DNA of 61,276 nucleotides from Deltaproteobacteria bacterium ADurb.Bin207 (GCA_002070115.1 MWCO01000030.1:1-61276), one strand, 5' to 3'. Positions 1 to 8,449 are shown, numbered from the stretch's first letter. Made by a program: numbers and translations. Notes: generated by a model from the letters alone, not told the origin.

Positions 1-5
1 CCAGC

Positions 6-476
6 GTGGGAAGCCATATCCGACAGGAACAATTGGCACGAGCCGAAATATTTTCGGGACTTACCTCCGAAGGTCTTCGTCTGTTGGCCGATATCGCTAT
101 CGAAGAAGAATTTCCTTCCGAAACGACGATATTTTCGCATGGTGCGCCGGGCGATAAGCTGTATCTCATTCTCGAAGGAAAAGTGCGCATCAGTCGTACC
201 GTGCCCGGCATGGGAGAAGAAGCCCTGGCTGTCCTGCAACAAGGGGATGTGTTTGGAGAAATGGCGCTGCTCGATGAAGCTCCCCGGTCCGCCGATGCCA
301 AGGCGCACGAACCGTGCCTGCTGCTGTCCATCACCAAGGAACGCTTCGAAGACCTGCTATTTTTGCATAAAGACCTGGCGTACGAAGTGCTCTGGAATGT
401 GATCCGCACCTTGATCCGCCGACTTCGAGCTACCAACGAAAAACTCGCATTTCTCTCCATTTCTGGTCGGTTCTGA
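6..476 (+). CDS. Cyclic-nucleotide-binding domain protein (possibly 5'-truncated by window edge)
   Basis: This 156-residue protein is essentially one cNMP-binding domain (about residues 10-125). The phosphate-binding cassette is visible as FGEMALLDEAPRSA at residues 83-96, with Gly84-Glu85 and Arg94 in the positions that contact the ribose-phosphate in CRP-type domains. A basic helix (RTLIRRLRATNEK, about 134-146) follows, but there is no helix-turn-helix, so it is not a complete CRP-type regulator. It is more likely a stand-alone cNMP sensor or a partner of another protein. The GTG at position 6 is the first start in view. The frame is open to the window edge, so the true N-terminus may lie outside. 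It is followed 49 bp later by lexA on the same strand. Confidence 0.85.
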   Translation: MGSHIRQEQLARAEIFSGLTSEGLRLLADIAIEEEFPSETTIFSHGAPGDKLYLILEGKVRISRTVPGMGEEALAVLQQGDVFGEMALLDEAPRSADAKAHEPCLLLSITKERFEDLLFLHKDLAYEVLWNVIRTLIRRLRATNEKLAFLSISGRF

Positions 477-494
477 AAACCGTCTTTTTGACAG

Positions 495-511
495 CGAGTC
501 ACATGTTCAGT
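495..511 (+). promoter_or_regulatory. Candidate LexA operator upstream of lexA
   Basis: GTTCAG at 505-510, preceded by CGAGTCACAT, lies 15 bp before the lexA start. The GTTCAG half and several preceding positions fit the LexA box described for Myxococcus xanthus (CTRHAMRYBYGTTCAGS as I recall it). Four of the ten upstream positions and the last position do not match. Autoregulation of lexA would be expected, so the location is right but the match is partial. Confidence 0.35.
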
Positions 512-525
512 AGGATAACGGAGCC

Positions 526-1161
526 ATGCAAGGGTTGACCCATCGACAACAACAGGTGCTCGACTTCATTCGCGAGTCGATCTCGGAACGAGGCTATCCT
601 CCTACCCTTCGGGAAATCGGTGCCCATATGGGCATCCGCTCCACCAACGGGGTCAATGACCACCTGCGCGCGCTCGAACGCAAAGGATATCTGACCCGCG
701 AAGACATGAAAAGCCGCGCTCTGCGCCCCAAAGATAGGGACCGGGAGGCAATCATCGGTGATGACGATAACGTGATCGAAATACCAATCCTCGGTCGCGT
801 CGCCGCCGGAGCACCCATTCTCGCCGATGAACACGTGATCGACTCGGTCCACGTCACGCCGCGTATGCTTCGCGGCGCAAAAGACGTTTTTGGCCTTCGC
901 ACGAGCGGCGATTCGATGATCGACGCTGGGATCCTCAACGGGGATTATATCTTCGTCCGACGGCAAAACACCGCCAACCGCGGTGAGATCGTGGTCGCTC
1001 TCATCAATGATGAAGCTACCGTCAAGTACTTCTTCCCCGAGAAAGACTACATACGTTTTCAACCCGCCAATGCGCAAATGGCTCCCATCCTCGTACGGGC
1101 TTCAGACTTCCGCTCCACGATGATCCTCGGTGTCGTCGTCGGTGTTTTCCGAAAACTATGA
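526..1161 (+). CDS. lexA: LexA SOS repressor
   Basis: A 211-residue LexA of normal length. The N-terminal winged helix-turn-helix includes [20 protein letters not shown] (about residues 27-46). The C-terminal S24 autoprotease domain has the Ala94-Gly95 cleavage site in RVAAGAPI, the nucleophile Ser130 in SGDSMIDAG and the general base Lys167 in DEATVKYFF. It represses DNA-damage genes and self-cleaves when stimulated by RecA filaments. The ATG at 526 is preceded by AGGA at 512-515. A candidate operator overlaps the leader at 495-511. Its 3' end faces the convergent tonB-type gene with a gap of about 20 bp. Confidence 0.97.
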   Translation: MQGLTHRQQQVLDFIRESISERGYPPTLREIGAHMGIRSTNGVNDHLRALERKGYLTREDMKSRALRPKDRDREAIIGDDDNVIEIPILGRVAAGAPILADEHVIDSVHVTPRMLRGAKDVFGLRTSGDSMIDAGILNGDYIFVRRQNTANRGEIVVALINDEATVKYFFPEKDYIRFQPANAQMAPILVRASDFRSTMILGVVVGVFRKL

Positions 1162-1181
1162 TCACGTGTCGTGGGTAACGC

Positions 1182-2078
1182 CTAACGAGTGAACGTCACT
1201 CGAATGGGTGGCGTCGTTGCCATGATCGCGTTGCCGTCACGATCCCATGCGGGCTGATATCGCTTGGATAACGCACACATACGAGCAGCCCGACCAAATC
1301 CGTGGCCGGGATCAGATACCACCTGTACCGAACGCGCCGTGCCATCCGCACGAACCGTCACCACCAACGTCACGACCGCGTAGTCCACTTGATCCACATC
1401 CGCTTCCGGAGGAAACGGACAGGATGACCAGTTCGTTCCCTGGGCAATCGTCGCCCCACGAGAACGATCCGGCCCCGAAAGTTGACTTGGAGCCGGAGGC
1501 GGTTTGCGCGAAGATCCCGTCGCTCCAGGCTTGCCCGTCGGTGATGCCGCCGTGTTGTACGTCGGTGTCGTCCCCGTGCCCGCCGCTGCTGTCACCCCTC
1601 CCACAAACGAATCCGCTTCCCCCGTGACAAATCCATCCCCCGTCAAATCCAAGGGCGCATCCGGTTGCTCCGGCGCGGTCAGAAGCTTTCCCGCTTGCGC
1701 CGCCGCCGGAGGGGGCGAAGCAGGTTCCACCGCCGCCCTGGGTGCAGGGGTTACCGGATTAGCCTCTTCTTTCTCTTTCGCCGCATCGTTTTTCGCTTCG
1801 TCTACCACCGGCTCAGGTGGCGGCTTCACCACGTCAATATCGTAATTCGACCACAAATACTCATGAACCACACGCTGCACCGACTCCGCCCACCATCGCA
1901 TTTCCGTGGGCGCCGCAAGCGCACGCCCCCCAAAAAAACCATGGGTTATCGTCGCCACCGTAAACCCAACGATCAATCCCGTACGCGTCGCACGACGCCC
2001 AAACTCTCGCACCGCCGCCAGTGGGTCACCCCGGTCCGGAACCGTTTTGAGTTTCCGCCGACGAACGGGACGCGCCAT
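1182..2078 (-). CDS. TonB-family energy transducer
   Basis: A 298-residue protein with a basic N-terminal cytoplasmic segment and one membrane helix (about residues 33-55). A long Pro/Ala/Glu-rich periplasmic linker (KPPPEPVVDEAK, PAPRAAVEPASPPPAAA) follows. The C-terminal domain has the TonB-C pattern of a beta strand (ARSVQVVSDPG), a helix and a conserved YQPAWDRDGN turn. In TonB systems this protein passes proton-motive-force energy from ExbB/ExbD to outer-membrane receptors. It is the third gene of an exbB-exbD-tonB array, 6 bp after exbD. The linker is low-complexity, so only the ends of the protein carry the family signal. Confidence 0.85.
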   Translation of the reverse strand: MARPVRRRKLKTVPDRGDPLAAVREFGRRATRTGLIVGFTVATITHGFFGGRALAAPTEMRWWAESVQRVVHEYLWSNYDIDVVKPPPEPVVDEAKNDAAKEKEEANPVTPAPRAAVEPASPPPAAAQAGKLLTAPEQPDAPLDLTGDGFVTGEADSFVGGVTAAAGTGTTPTYNTAASPTGKPGATGSSRKPPPAPSQLSGPDRSRGATIAQGTNWSSCPFPPEADVDQVDYAVVTLVVTVRADGTARSVQVVSDPGHGFGRAARMCALSKRYQPAWDRDGNAIMATTPPIRVTFTR

Positions 2079-2084
2079 CGCCTA

Positions 2085-2528
2085 CTACTTTCCTTCGCCG
2101 TCTTTCCGAGACTCGTCCACCTTGTCCACGGGAGTGACACCAAAAGCAATTTTCGAAATTCCAGCGGTCTTGAGCAATTCGAGCACGCCGATGACGCGAC
2201 CATGCGTGACGGCTTGCTCGGCTTGAATCACCGCGCGCAAGTCTTCGTTTTTCGAACGCGCCTCCCGGGCTAGCCCCAAAATCGCTTCGTCGCCCGGAAG
2301 CTTTTTCTGATCCACGAACACATCCCCATTCTTGTAAAGCTGCACTGCGAAAATCATCTGAACGTTCTGGCCGCTCGACGCTTTGGGCAAGTCCATCGGG
2401 ACGGATTGAGACACGATGATCTTCGCTGTCACCATCATGATGATCAGCAACACGAGCGTGATGTCCACCAACGGAACGATGTTGATCCCGGTGATGCCAT
2501 CGGTGTCATCCGTAGAGCCGCTGATCAT
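2085..2528 (-). CDS. exbD: ExbD/TolR-type biopolymer transport protein
   Basis: A 147-residue protein with one N-terminal membrane helix (INIVPLVDITLVLLIIMMVT, residues 15-34). The helix contains the conserved Asp (Asp22), which is the proton-path residue in the ExbD/TolR family. A periplasmic domain follows (DLPKASSGQNVQ, then LRAVIQAEQAVTHGRVIGVLE). It works with the upstream ExbB-type subunit as a proton-driven stator and with the downstream TonB-like protein. The start codon overlaps the exbB stop by 4 bp, indicating translational coupling. Confidence 0.93.
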   Translation of the reverse strand: MISGSTDDTDGITGINIVPLVDITLVLLIIMMVTAKIIVSQSVPMDLPKASSGQNVQMIFAVQLYKNGDVFVDQKKLPGDEAILGLAREARSKNEDLRAVIQAEQAVTHGRVIGVLELLKTAGISKIAFGVTPVDKVDESRKDGEGK

Positions 2529-3232
2529 GACGACTCTCCTCGTTGCTCCTCAGAACCGGGAGGTGCGGCCGTGCCTGCGTCGACCGCATGCAGGTACGAT
2601 AACAGCACTCCGGAAAGCGTTTCCGTATTGGCGAGCGTCGATTTGATGAGGCGCTGGAAAAAGTTGAAGGCCATGACCGCGGGGATGGCGACGGCGAGTC
2701 CGACGGCCGTGGCGACGAGCGCTTCAGCGATGGCCCACATCACTGTCTGGGGAGCCATGACAGCGGCGGCTTCTCCGGCAGGGGCTTGAGAGTGTTTTCC
2801 GAGTTCTTCGAAGGCCATGACGACACCGATGACCGTGCCGAAAAGGCCGATGAACGGGGCGTTGTTACCCAGGGTTCCCAAGATGGCTAGACGTTTTTCG
2901 AGGCGAATGCGCTGCAAGGCCGCGGCTCCGCGCATCGCTTCTTCCGCCGCTTTGGGACCACGATCGGCCTCCATCAAACCCGCGACCACCACCGCCGCCT
3001 CCGCCGAAGGAGACTTGCCCATGTCGCTGATCGCCCCCTCGATATCTCCCTTGCGCAGTAGTTCTCGAAGGCGTTTCGACAGGTTCGCCAAGTTGTCTCG
3101 GATCGACAAGAAGAACCACGCGCGTTCCAACATGACCGCGACCGAGACGATGCTCAAAATGATGAGCAACCACATCACCCAGGCCGCGCCGAAGCCGACC
3201 ATGATCCGCTTGAGCCATTCAACGATATTCAT
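2525..3232 (-). CDS. exbB: MotA/TolQ/ExbB-type proton channel protein
   Basis: A 235-residue membrane protein with an N-terminal helix (about 12-35), a cytoplasmic region, and two C-terminal helices. The C-terminal part carries the family motifs LGTLGNNAPFIGLFGTVIGV and AEALVATAVGLAVAIPAVMAF. It forms the channel of the ExbB/ExbD motor that energises TonB. The gene begins 33 bp downstream of the truD-type gene on the same strand and overlaps exbD by 4 bp. A TolQ/TolR role is possible in principle, but the tonB-like gene that follows favours ExbB. Confidence 0.93.
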   Translation of the reverse strand: MNIVEWLKRIMVGFGAAWVMWLLIILSIVSVAVMLERAWFFLSIRDNLANLSKRLRELLRKGDIEGAISDMGKSPSAEAAVVVAGLMEADRGPKAAEEAMRGAAALQRIRLEKRLAILGTLGNNAPFIGLFGTVIGVVMAFEELGKHSQAPAGEAAAVMAPQTVMWAIAEALVATAVGLAVAIPAVMAFNFFQRLIKSTLANTETLSGVLLSYLHAVDAGTAAPPGSEEQRGESS

Positions 3233-3265
3233 TCTGAAGAAATCCTTAGACCGTTGGCACGCTGT

Positions 3266-4396
3266 TTAGCGCGAAGAAGGACCGGTGTCGTCCAACATCT
3301 CCTCGTTCGGCGGTGAATCTGCCACCGTCCCCCGGCCCGATGCAACCTTCGCGGCTTCGCTTCCATCCTCAAGCACAAAGACCGAACCGAGTACCGTGGT
3401 GGCATAGGCACCCTTGGGAAGCACCATCGTAAGCCAAAGACACGAGTTTCCTTCGTCTTCGAAGAAACGATAGTCCAGATCCGAAGGCAGCACACGCAAG
3501 GCTCGCCGGCTTCCCGCTCCCGCTTTTCCAAGAGCTTCGAGCGCTTTTTCACCCCCCAGCGACGATTCGAGCACTTCTTTTTCCCACTGGGCGGGCTCCC
3601 CTTGCGGCCATCGCATGCGAGGACCAAATATCGGACCCGTCGCCGATACCTCGCCGACCAACGCCCGCCGAGCGTCCGTTTCCGGATCCTCCGTCAGGAA
3701 TAATCCCCCATGAGCAGTGGTTTTTACCAAGTCCCCCGCTACCACCGTGTTCCACGTGCCCTGCTGCACCCTTTTCTCGAGCAGCCGATCGAAAAGCAAC
3801 GATTGCACGGAAGACAAGAGCAAACGACGGATCCTTTTGTCCTTCGGACCCCGGCTTTGACCCCGAAGCCATTGCAACGTTTGCTCCGGATTGTTCCCAT
3901 CGCGTCCGAATCGCTGAGGGCCGAAAGCGTTCGGAACTCCTTGGGTTTTCAGAGTCTCCAACGCTTGCTGCAGGGCCGCCTGCTCCCCCACGATGTTGCG
4001 TAATACGAGCGTAAAACGGTTCCCGGCCAAATGACCGACCCGCAGCTTGTGCGGATGCCTCGTGAGTTGCAATGCCTCGATCCCCTCCGACGCAAGCTCC
4101 GACATCGAGGGTAACGCCGCCGATTCCGGCCAAGGAAACGACAAGGTCTGCTCCGTAACCGCATGGCGATCCTTCAATCCGGCATGACCTATCGCGTCGT
4201 TCGCGATACCCAGGTGCTGTGCAATACGCCGCGCACAAGCCGCCGTAGACCATCCCGTTTTTCTCAACCGCAAAAATACATGACCGCCACTTCCCGAAGG
4301 CTCGTACAGGGCAAGCTCCTCGACGATGAAGTCCGAGGGGGTCGAGCGAATCGTGGCGCTTGGTCGTGACCGTTCAAAGGACATGATACGTTTCAA
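3266..4396 (-). CDS. truD: tRNA pseudouridine(13) synthase TruD
   Basis: A 376-residue protein of the TruD family, which isomerises U13 of tRNA(Glu) to pseudouridine. The catalytic motif AGLKDRHAVTEQ (about residues 72-83) contains the nucleophilic Asp76. A second conserved block, PNAFGPQRFGRDGNN, is present near residue 150, with an insertion-type TRUD domain after it. The C-terminus has a Ser/Gly-rich tail beyond the usual end. Translation may begin at TTG 4396, which overlaps the preceding gene's region, or at ATG 4384 (MSFERSRP). The gene sits 9 bp after the SUMF1-type gene and 33 bp before exbB. Confidence 0.93.
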   Translation of the reverse strand: MKRIMSFERSRPSATIRSTPSDFIVEELALYEPSGSGGHVFLRLRKTGWSTAACARRIAQHLGIANDAIGHAGLKDRHAVTEQTLSFPWPESAALPSMSELASEGIEALQLTRHPHKLRVGHLAGNRFTLVLRNIVGEQAALQQALETLKTQGVPNAFGPQRFGRDGNNPEQTLQWLRGQSRGPKDKRIRRLLLSSVQSLLFDRLLEKRVQQGTWNTVVAGDLVKTTAHGGLFLTEDPETDARRALVGEVSATGPIFGPRMRWPQGEPAQWEKEVLESSLGGEKALEALGKAGAGSRRALRVLPSDLDYRFFEDEGNSCLWLTMVLPKGAYATTVLGSVFVLEDGSEAAKVASGRGTVADSPPNEEMLDDTGPSSR

Positions 4397-4405
4397 TCAC
4401 TCCGT

Positions 4406-5239
4406 TCATCGAGGGTCGGCACAACAACGAAACCCGGTAGAGTAGTCGTGATACGCGGCATTGTGGGCCGTGGTTTTGTAGTTACAGCCTTCACCATTGA
4501 TTTTGGTGTCCAGATAATACCCGCCCAAAAACACCCCGCTCGTGTCTTGTACCCATTCGTGCAAGTTACCCACCATGTCGTACACGCCCCACGCATTTCG
4601 ACATCGGGAAAATGCACCCGTCTGCGCCAACGTGCCCCGAAGCTGGTTGAGCTTGGGGTCATTCATCGGTGACCATCCGTATGCGGATAGCGGTGGCCCC
4701 CCCTTGACCCCGTAATAATGGTTCAGAGGGGATAACCCGTTGTCGTTGCAATGACCGGGCTTATGCTCCTTTCCATAAGGATATAGCGTAGGAACTTTCC
4801 CCTTGCACGCCGTCTTCCATTCCGTCTCCGTGCAAAGACGCTTGTTGGATCGCTCACAAGCCGCCGCTGCCTCGTTTCGACTTATATACGCTTGTGGATA
4901 CCGACCAGGACGCGAAACCGCACGCACCTGCTTGTTCGCCACCGACTCGAAAGGAGAATGGAACTCCCAGCGATTCCCTTTTTTTTCCTGAGTCACCGCC
5001 TCATACCGATCGATACAAAACGAACCGTCGACCAACACCATGTTCAACAAATGACAGACCGGCCGACGCGCCGATGCGGGAGTTGGCAGCGCGGCCACGA
5101 GCAATCCCGCAAGCCCTACGAAGCCAAGGCTACGCCCCCTTCGAAACAAAAAGGCCATCATACCCTCGAAAAATCCGAGATAACGACGATACAACCTGCG
5201 GTCCAACGATGCCATGGTGATGCCTGACCATCCTGCCAC
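4406..5239 (-). CDS. Secreted formylglycine-generating-enzyme/SUMF1-type domain protein
   Basis: A protein of up to 277 residues with an N-terminal signal sequence or anchor (LGFVGLAGLLVAALPTPASA). It is followed by a SUMF1/FGE-like fold: FCIDRYEAVT, LCTETEWKTACKG, GVYDMVGNLHEWV and the terminal TGFRCCADPR. FGE-family domains either oxidise Cys to formylglycine in sulfatases or act as non-catalytic modules. I cannot confirm a catalytic Cys pair here, so function is left open. The start is uncertain: ATGs at 5239, 5215 and about 5161 precede the signal segment. A paralogue with the same motifs lies at 30992-32035. Confidence 0.82.
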   Translation of the reverse strand: MAGWSGITMASLDRRLYRRYLGFFEGMMAFLFRRGRSLGFVGLAGLLVAALPTPASARRPVCHLLNMVLVDGSFCIDRYEAVTQEKKGNRWEFHSPFESVANKQVRAVSRPGRYPQAYISRNEAAAACERSNKRLCTETEWKTACKGKVPTLYPYGKEHKPGHCNDNGLSPLNHYYGVKGGPPLSAYGWSPMNDPKLNQLRGTLAQTGAFSRCRNAWGVYDMVGNLHEWVQDTSGVFLGGYYLDTKINGEGCNYKTTAHNAAYHDYSTGFRCCADPR

Positions 5240-5264
5240 AAGATCGGCGTTCGTCGACCCCGAC

Positions 5265-6662
5265 CTACCAGGTTCCCCATTGGCTGAACCCTACCCGCAG
5301 GCCGAGCCCAACCTGGGGAAGTACCGTGCGCTTCGTGTAAATGCGCTCCTCTCCGTCTCGCATCCCATTGGCTCCTTCCCCATAGCCTTGCAACACAAAG
5401 TCCAACAAGACCTTTCCCACATTGATCTGTGGGCCCATGTCGAGCGCCACATAACTATTCGTGCCCTTGAATTCGCGCCCCGCAAGCTCGAGCCGGTGCC
5501 ACACGACTCCCGCTCCCAACGCCGCCGTGAATCGAATACTCCTTCCCCCCAAAAGCAAACGCAGGTTTCCCCCCGCTCGATGACCGCTCAAATCGTACGT
5601 TTGCGGCATCCCCCGCCAGGTCCCCGAAACACTTTGCGAACCCGTGTCATAGGCCCCTTCTATCCCCAAATACCCCAATCGATACCCCGCGCGTAATCCA
5701 AAATGACCGCCTGTCACATCCGCCCCATCCTCCGCTTCGAACCCATCCGGAGAACGCAATACCGCCAACACCGACGCCATCACCGAGCCGTACCAACCCC
5801 GGTCTTGATCCAACCACGTGCGCCCCTTGCGATAAGGCAACGTCGCCGGGTCATAGCCTAACGACGTATTCGCTCCTTCCTGCTCCGGGCCCACCAATAA
5901 CCTCAATTCCACCACATCATCGGCGCGCACCCTCACGCGGGTCGCCACCGTGGCGTGCCCCGCTTTCACAATCTCCAGAAGATGCTCACCCGCCTGCACC
6001 TCTCCTTCCCATCCCCCCCGACCCAAAGGTTTGCCATCTACCACCACCACCGCATCGTCATCGTCCACATCCACCGCCAAAAGTCCTACCGCTTGCTTCA
6101 GCTCGATGGGAACCAGCCGCGATTCACCCCCCGCCACCGCAATCGTCTGAGTCACGCCCATATAATTCGGAGCCGTGATTTCAAGACGATGCGGACCCGA
6201 GGACAATCGTATCGGACGCGCCAACTCCTCCGAACTCAATCGCTTGCCATCCACCACGACCGTTGCCGTCCGCGGTTCCACCTGTAACGTGAGCGTGCCG
6301 ACGAGCTGAGAAAGATTGCGAAGAGCCTGCTGCACACTATCCGCATCCTTCTTCGTCAACGACTCCCCAAAACGTTCGCGAAGAGTCTCGAATGTGTCGA
6401 TGGCCTCCACGTATCGGAAAAGCTTGGTCTGACAAAGCGCGATGTTCTGAAGAGCCGCGGCCGAGGCAAGCTCCGAATAAGAAGCCTCAAATTCAACCAA
6501 CGCGGCTTCGAAGTTCTGCTCGTGATAAAGCGTTACCCCCGCGCGAAAATGTCTCTGCGCCGCCTCGCGATCTTCGGCGATCGCCGCGTTCGAAACGACC
6601 ATAAGGCAGATCCACCACAGCAGGCAGACCACCACGGCTCGCTTTTTTACTCCACCTTTCAA
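5265..6662 (-). CDS. PEGA-domain protein with TPR-like N-terminus and beta-barrel-like C-terminus
   Basis: A protein of up to 465 residues. After a signal peptide (VVCLLWWICLMVVSNAAIA) comes a helical TPR-like region (EAAQRHFRAGVTLYHEQNFE). Two PEGA-type beta repeats follow (ATVVVDGKRL, AVVVVDGKPLGRG). The last ~170 residues alternate in the manner of an outer-membrane barrel (GLRAGYRLGYLGIEGAYD, LRLLLGGRSIRFTAALGAG) and end in an aromatic residue. This suggests an outer-membrane protein binding periplasmic ligands or peptidoglycan. The annotated start TTG 6662 overlaps by 3 bp the stop of an orphan kinase-tail fragment. A GTG at about 6638 after AAAGGTGGAG is an alternative start. Confidence 0.8.
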   Translation of the reverse strand: MKGGVKKRAVVVCLLWWICLMVVSNAAIAEDREAAQRHFRAGVTLYHEQNFEAALVEFEASYSELASAAALQNIALCQTKLFRYVEAIDTFETLRERFGESLTKKDADSVQQALRNLSQLVGTLTLQVEPRTATVVVDGKRLSSEELARPIRLSSGPHRLEITAPNYMGVTQTIAVAGGESRLVPIELKQAVGLLAVDVDDDDAVVVVDGKPLGRGGWEGEVQAGEHLLEIVKAGHATVATRVRVRADDVVELRLLVGPEQEGANTSLGYDPATLPYRKGRTWLDQDRGWYGSVMASVLAVLRSPDGFEAEDGADVTGGHFGLRAGYRLGYLGIEGAYDTGSQSVSGTWRGMPQTYDLSGHRAGGNLRLLLGGRSIRFTAALGAGVVWHRLELAGREFKGTNSYVALDMGPQINVGKVLLDFVLQGYGEGANGMRDGEERIYTKRTVLPQVGLGLRVGFSQWGTW

Positions 6663-6772
6663 GGCAGTTCCGTCTTCAACGCCAAACCACCCGTGAGATT
6701 ACCCGATCCAACCTCCGCCGGGCGAGAAGTGGTTACGTTTCCCGGCCACGAAGCGGAAAGAGAAATGGATGC
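6659..6772 (-). pseudogene. Orphan C-terminal fragment of a Ser/Thr kinase gene
   Basis: Read on the minus strand, this short open segment encodes VTTSRPAEVGSGNLTGG and then LALKTELP with a stop. That is nearly identical to the last residues of the intact kinase at 15278-16762. The fragment is closed upstream by a TAG at 6773-6775 and has no start, so it is a remnant rather than a gene. Its stop overlaps the start of the PEGA/barrel gene. That arrangement suggests the kinase once directly preceded that gene in an operon. Confidence 0.8.
6660..6753 (-). repeat. 94-bp direct repeat, left copy (island boundary)
   Basis: This matches 15279-15372 at 85 of 94 positions by my alignment, in the same orientation. 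The best-conserved part is the first ~70 bp. The right copy lies inside an intact kinase gene, and this left copy is the orphan tail. The two flank the 8.5-kb RiPP-bearing segment. Confidence 0.9.
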
Positions 6773-6847
6773 CTACGGCAGTAACCAATCCCGGGCATCC
6801 GCAATCTACCAGTGCTTCGCCGCCTTTTGCTATCCTCCTTCGCCACC

Positions 6848-7753
6848 ATGACATCCCCTCGCGAAGTGCTACGCTCGCTCCGCCTGTTTCCACGACGACG
6901 CCGGCGTATTCCCCTTTGGCTCGATTCACTCATGGCTTTCGATCGAGGCGTGTGGATGCTGTACCGAGGCGTGGAAGTACTTTGCGACGAACTGATGCTC
7001 GCATGGGTCCCCCCATCGCTCTACCAGGACTTGATGCAGCAAGGATATGCACGAGCAGGCCACTATCTTCCAGGCGGCAGCACCCACGAAAACGGCCTGT
7101 TCCCCTGGGAACGCGCGGTCATTACCTCCTCTTCTTTTCCCCACGAAGGTCGATTGCTCCTTGGAGCTGTTGGCGGAGGAAGGGAACTACCGGGACTGCT
7201 CGACCTCGGCTTTCACGTCACCGCTTTCGAACCCAACGACGTGCTCGTCGCTGGAGCACAACACCTCGCATCCACCCTGCACGGCGCCCAAGTGCATCAA
7301 GGAAGCTACGCGGATCTCATTCGAGCTATCCATGACGGCGACGGCCCCCTTGCGGAAGCCCTGAGCGGTCCCCCCTTCGACGGCATCATCCTAGGTTGGG
7401 GAAGCTTGACACACGTCATCGATGAACAAGAGCGACGCGAGCTTCTGACGGCCCTACGTATCCTTGCTCCCACCGCTCCCGTGCTCATCAGCTTTTTCTT
7501 GCGCTCCGATAAGCCGAACCAAGGCAACTCCGAACGCTTGCGCCATTGGCTTCGACCATGGCTGGATCGTGCTGGCGCCCCCTATCGACCCGAACCGGGC
7601 GTGCTCGTCGACCCGCGCTTCGGTTTCGTCTACGCCTTCACCGAAAAGGAAATATACGACCTCGCTTTTTCCTGCGGCTATCGCGTCGAACTACTCAAAC
7701 CTTGCGACTTCCCCCACGCTCTTCTCGTGCCTATCGACCCACCTACGACGTAG
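6848..7753 (+). CDS. Class I SAM-dependent methyltransferase-like protein
   Basis: A protein of about 301 residues (313 if ATG 6812 is used). It has a Rossmann-type SAM motif I, LLGAVGGGREL (about residues 105-115), followed by an acidic residue at the end of strand 2 (FHVTAFEPND). Later come FDGIILGWGSLTHV and a motif near LRILAPTAPVLISFFL, the usual order of class I methyltransferases. The substrate is unknown. The gene is convergent with the PqqD-like gene and their 3' ends overlap by 11 bp. It therefore belongs to the island, but I cannot assign it to RiPP maturation. No good ribosome-binding site decides between the two starts. Confidence 0.75.
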   Translation: MTSPREVLRSLRLFPRRRRRIPLWLDSLMAFDRGVWMLYRGVEVLCDELMLAWVPPSLYQDLMQQGYARAGHYLPGGSTHENGLFPWERAVITSSSFPHEGRLLLGAVGGGRELPGLLDLGFHVTAFEPNDVLVAGAQHLASTLHGAQVHQGSYADLIRAIHDGDGPLAEALSGPPFDGIILGWGSLTHVIDEQERRELLTALRILAPTAPVLISFFLRSDKPNQGNSERLRHWLRPWLDRAGAPYRPEPGVLVDPRFGFVYAFTEKEIYDLAFSCGYRVELLKPCDFPHALLVPIDPPTT

Positions 7754-8018
7754 CCTCCACCAGCTCCTCGTCCACAAGCTCCGTCAATAGTTTCTGAATA
7801 TCAGAACGCGCCGTTGTCTCATCCGTCTCGAACGCGCTCACGATCCGATTCACGATCTCGTCGAGAGTGACCGCCTCGCTCAATCCCTTCCACACCACGA
7901 CACCCGTGGGATTGAGCGTGTAATAAAACTTCGTATCCAGGTGCAGCAAAACCGCCGTTCCATCACGTAACTCCGTGAATAAACAGCGAGAATTTGGGGA
8001 ATAACGCGGTGAATTCAT
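7743..8018 (-). CDS. PqqD-like RiPP recognition protein (lasso B1 type)
   Basis: A 91-residue PqqD-family protein. The pattern LRDGTAVLLHLDTKFYYTLN (residues 17-36), then PTGVVVWKGLSEAVTLDEIV and a C-terminal helix with DIQKLLTELVDEELV, is that of stand-alone RiPP recognition elements. In lasso systems with split B proteins this B1 protein binds the leader's Tyr-x2-Pro motif and delivers the precursor to the B2 protease. The ATG overlaps the B2 stop codon by 4 bp (ATGA) and has GGAG 7 bp upstream, so the two are translationally coupled. Confidence 0.88.
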   Translation of the reverse strand: MNSPRYSPNSRCLFTELRDGTAVLLHLDTKFYYTLNPTGVVVWKGLSEAVTLDEIVNRIVSAFETDETTARSDIQKLLTELVDEELVEATS

Positions 8019-8449
8019 CCTGGTGACTCCAACGAAGAGGAGCGGAAAGTGACCGCCATCCTCGAGGCTTCATGCGCATCATCCGCATCGAATGCAACCC
8101 CATCGACAAGAATCCATGCATGCCCCGTGTCGCTCGTCCCGTCCTCTCCCATACCCATCAAAACTTCCACCGAAAACCCTTCGCTCCGCAATACCGCAAA
8201 CCGACCTAAGGCCCTGAATAAACACGTGTTTTCAATCCATGGACACCTGGCCACCACCGGTTCCACCACACGGATGACGGAAAGGGCATCCTCGAAGCTC
8301 ACGCCGAAACGAGGCGCTACCCTTCCAAGGTCCCGGACCAGAACATCGAGAGGTTCCAAAGCAAGACGTCGTGACAGGCCGCACCGAATCCGAAAGAGAC
8401 GGGCAGCGAGTCGCGCCTGGCCGTAGCGACGAGCAAACCTTGCAACCAC
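8015..8449 (-). CDS. Lasso-peptide B2-type leader protease (transglutaminase-like)
   Basis: A 144-residue protein matching the usual length of lasso B2 proteins. The catalytic triad of this family is visible: Cys76 in WIENTCLFRALGRF, His110 in TSDTGHAWILVDG and an Asp at 121-124 in FDADD. B2 proteins cut the leader off the precursor, guided by B1. The GTG start at 8449 has only a weak ribosome-binding site. The frame stays open upstream but offers no better start before the divergent lipoprotein gene. This gene and the PqqD-like gene form a two-gene unit separated from the rest of the RiPP array by a gene on the other strand. Confidence 0.85.
   Translation of the reverse strand: MVARFARRYGQARLAARLFRIRCGLSRRLALEPLDVLVRDLGRVAPRFGVSFEDALSVIRVVEPVVARCPWIENTCLFRALGRFAVLRSEGFSVEVLMGMGEDGTSDTGHAWILVDGVAFDADDAHEASRMAVTFRSSSLESPG

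Noticed and set aside
1182..1202. CGAGTG-N5-CACTCG hairpin near the lexA/tonB junction as a terminator
   Set aside because: It lies in the last codons of the tonB-like gene, with no T-run on the plus strand. It may be chance.
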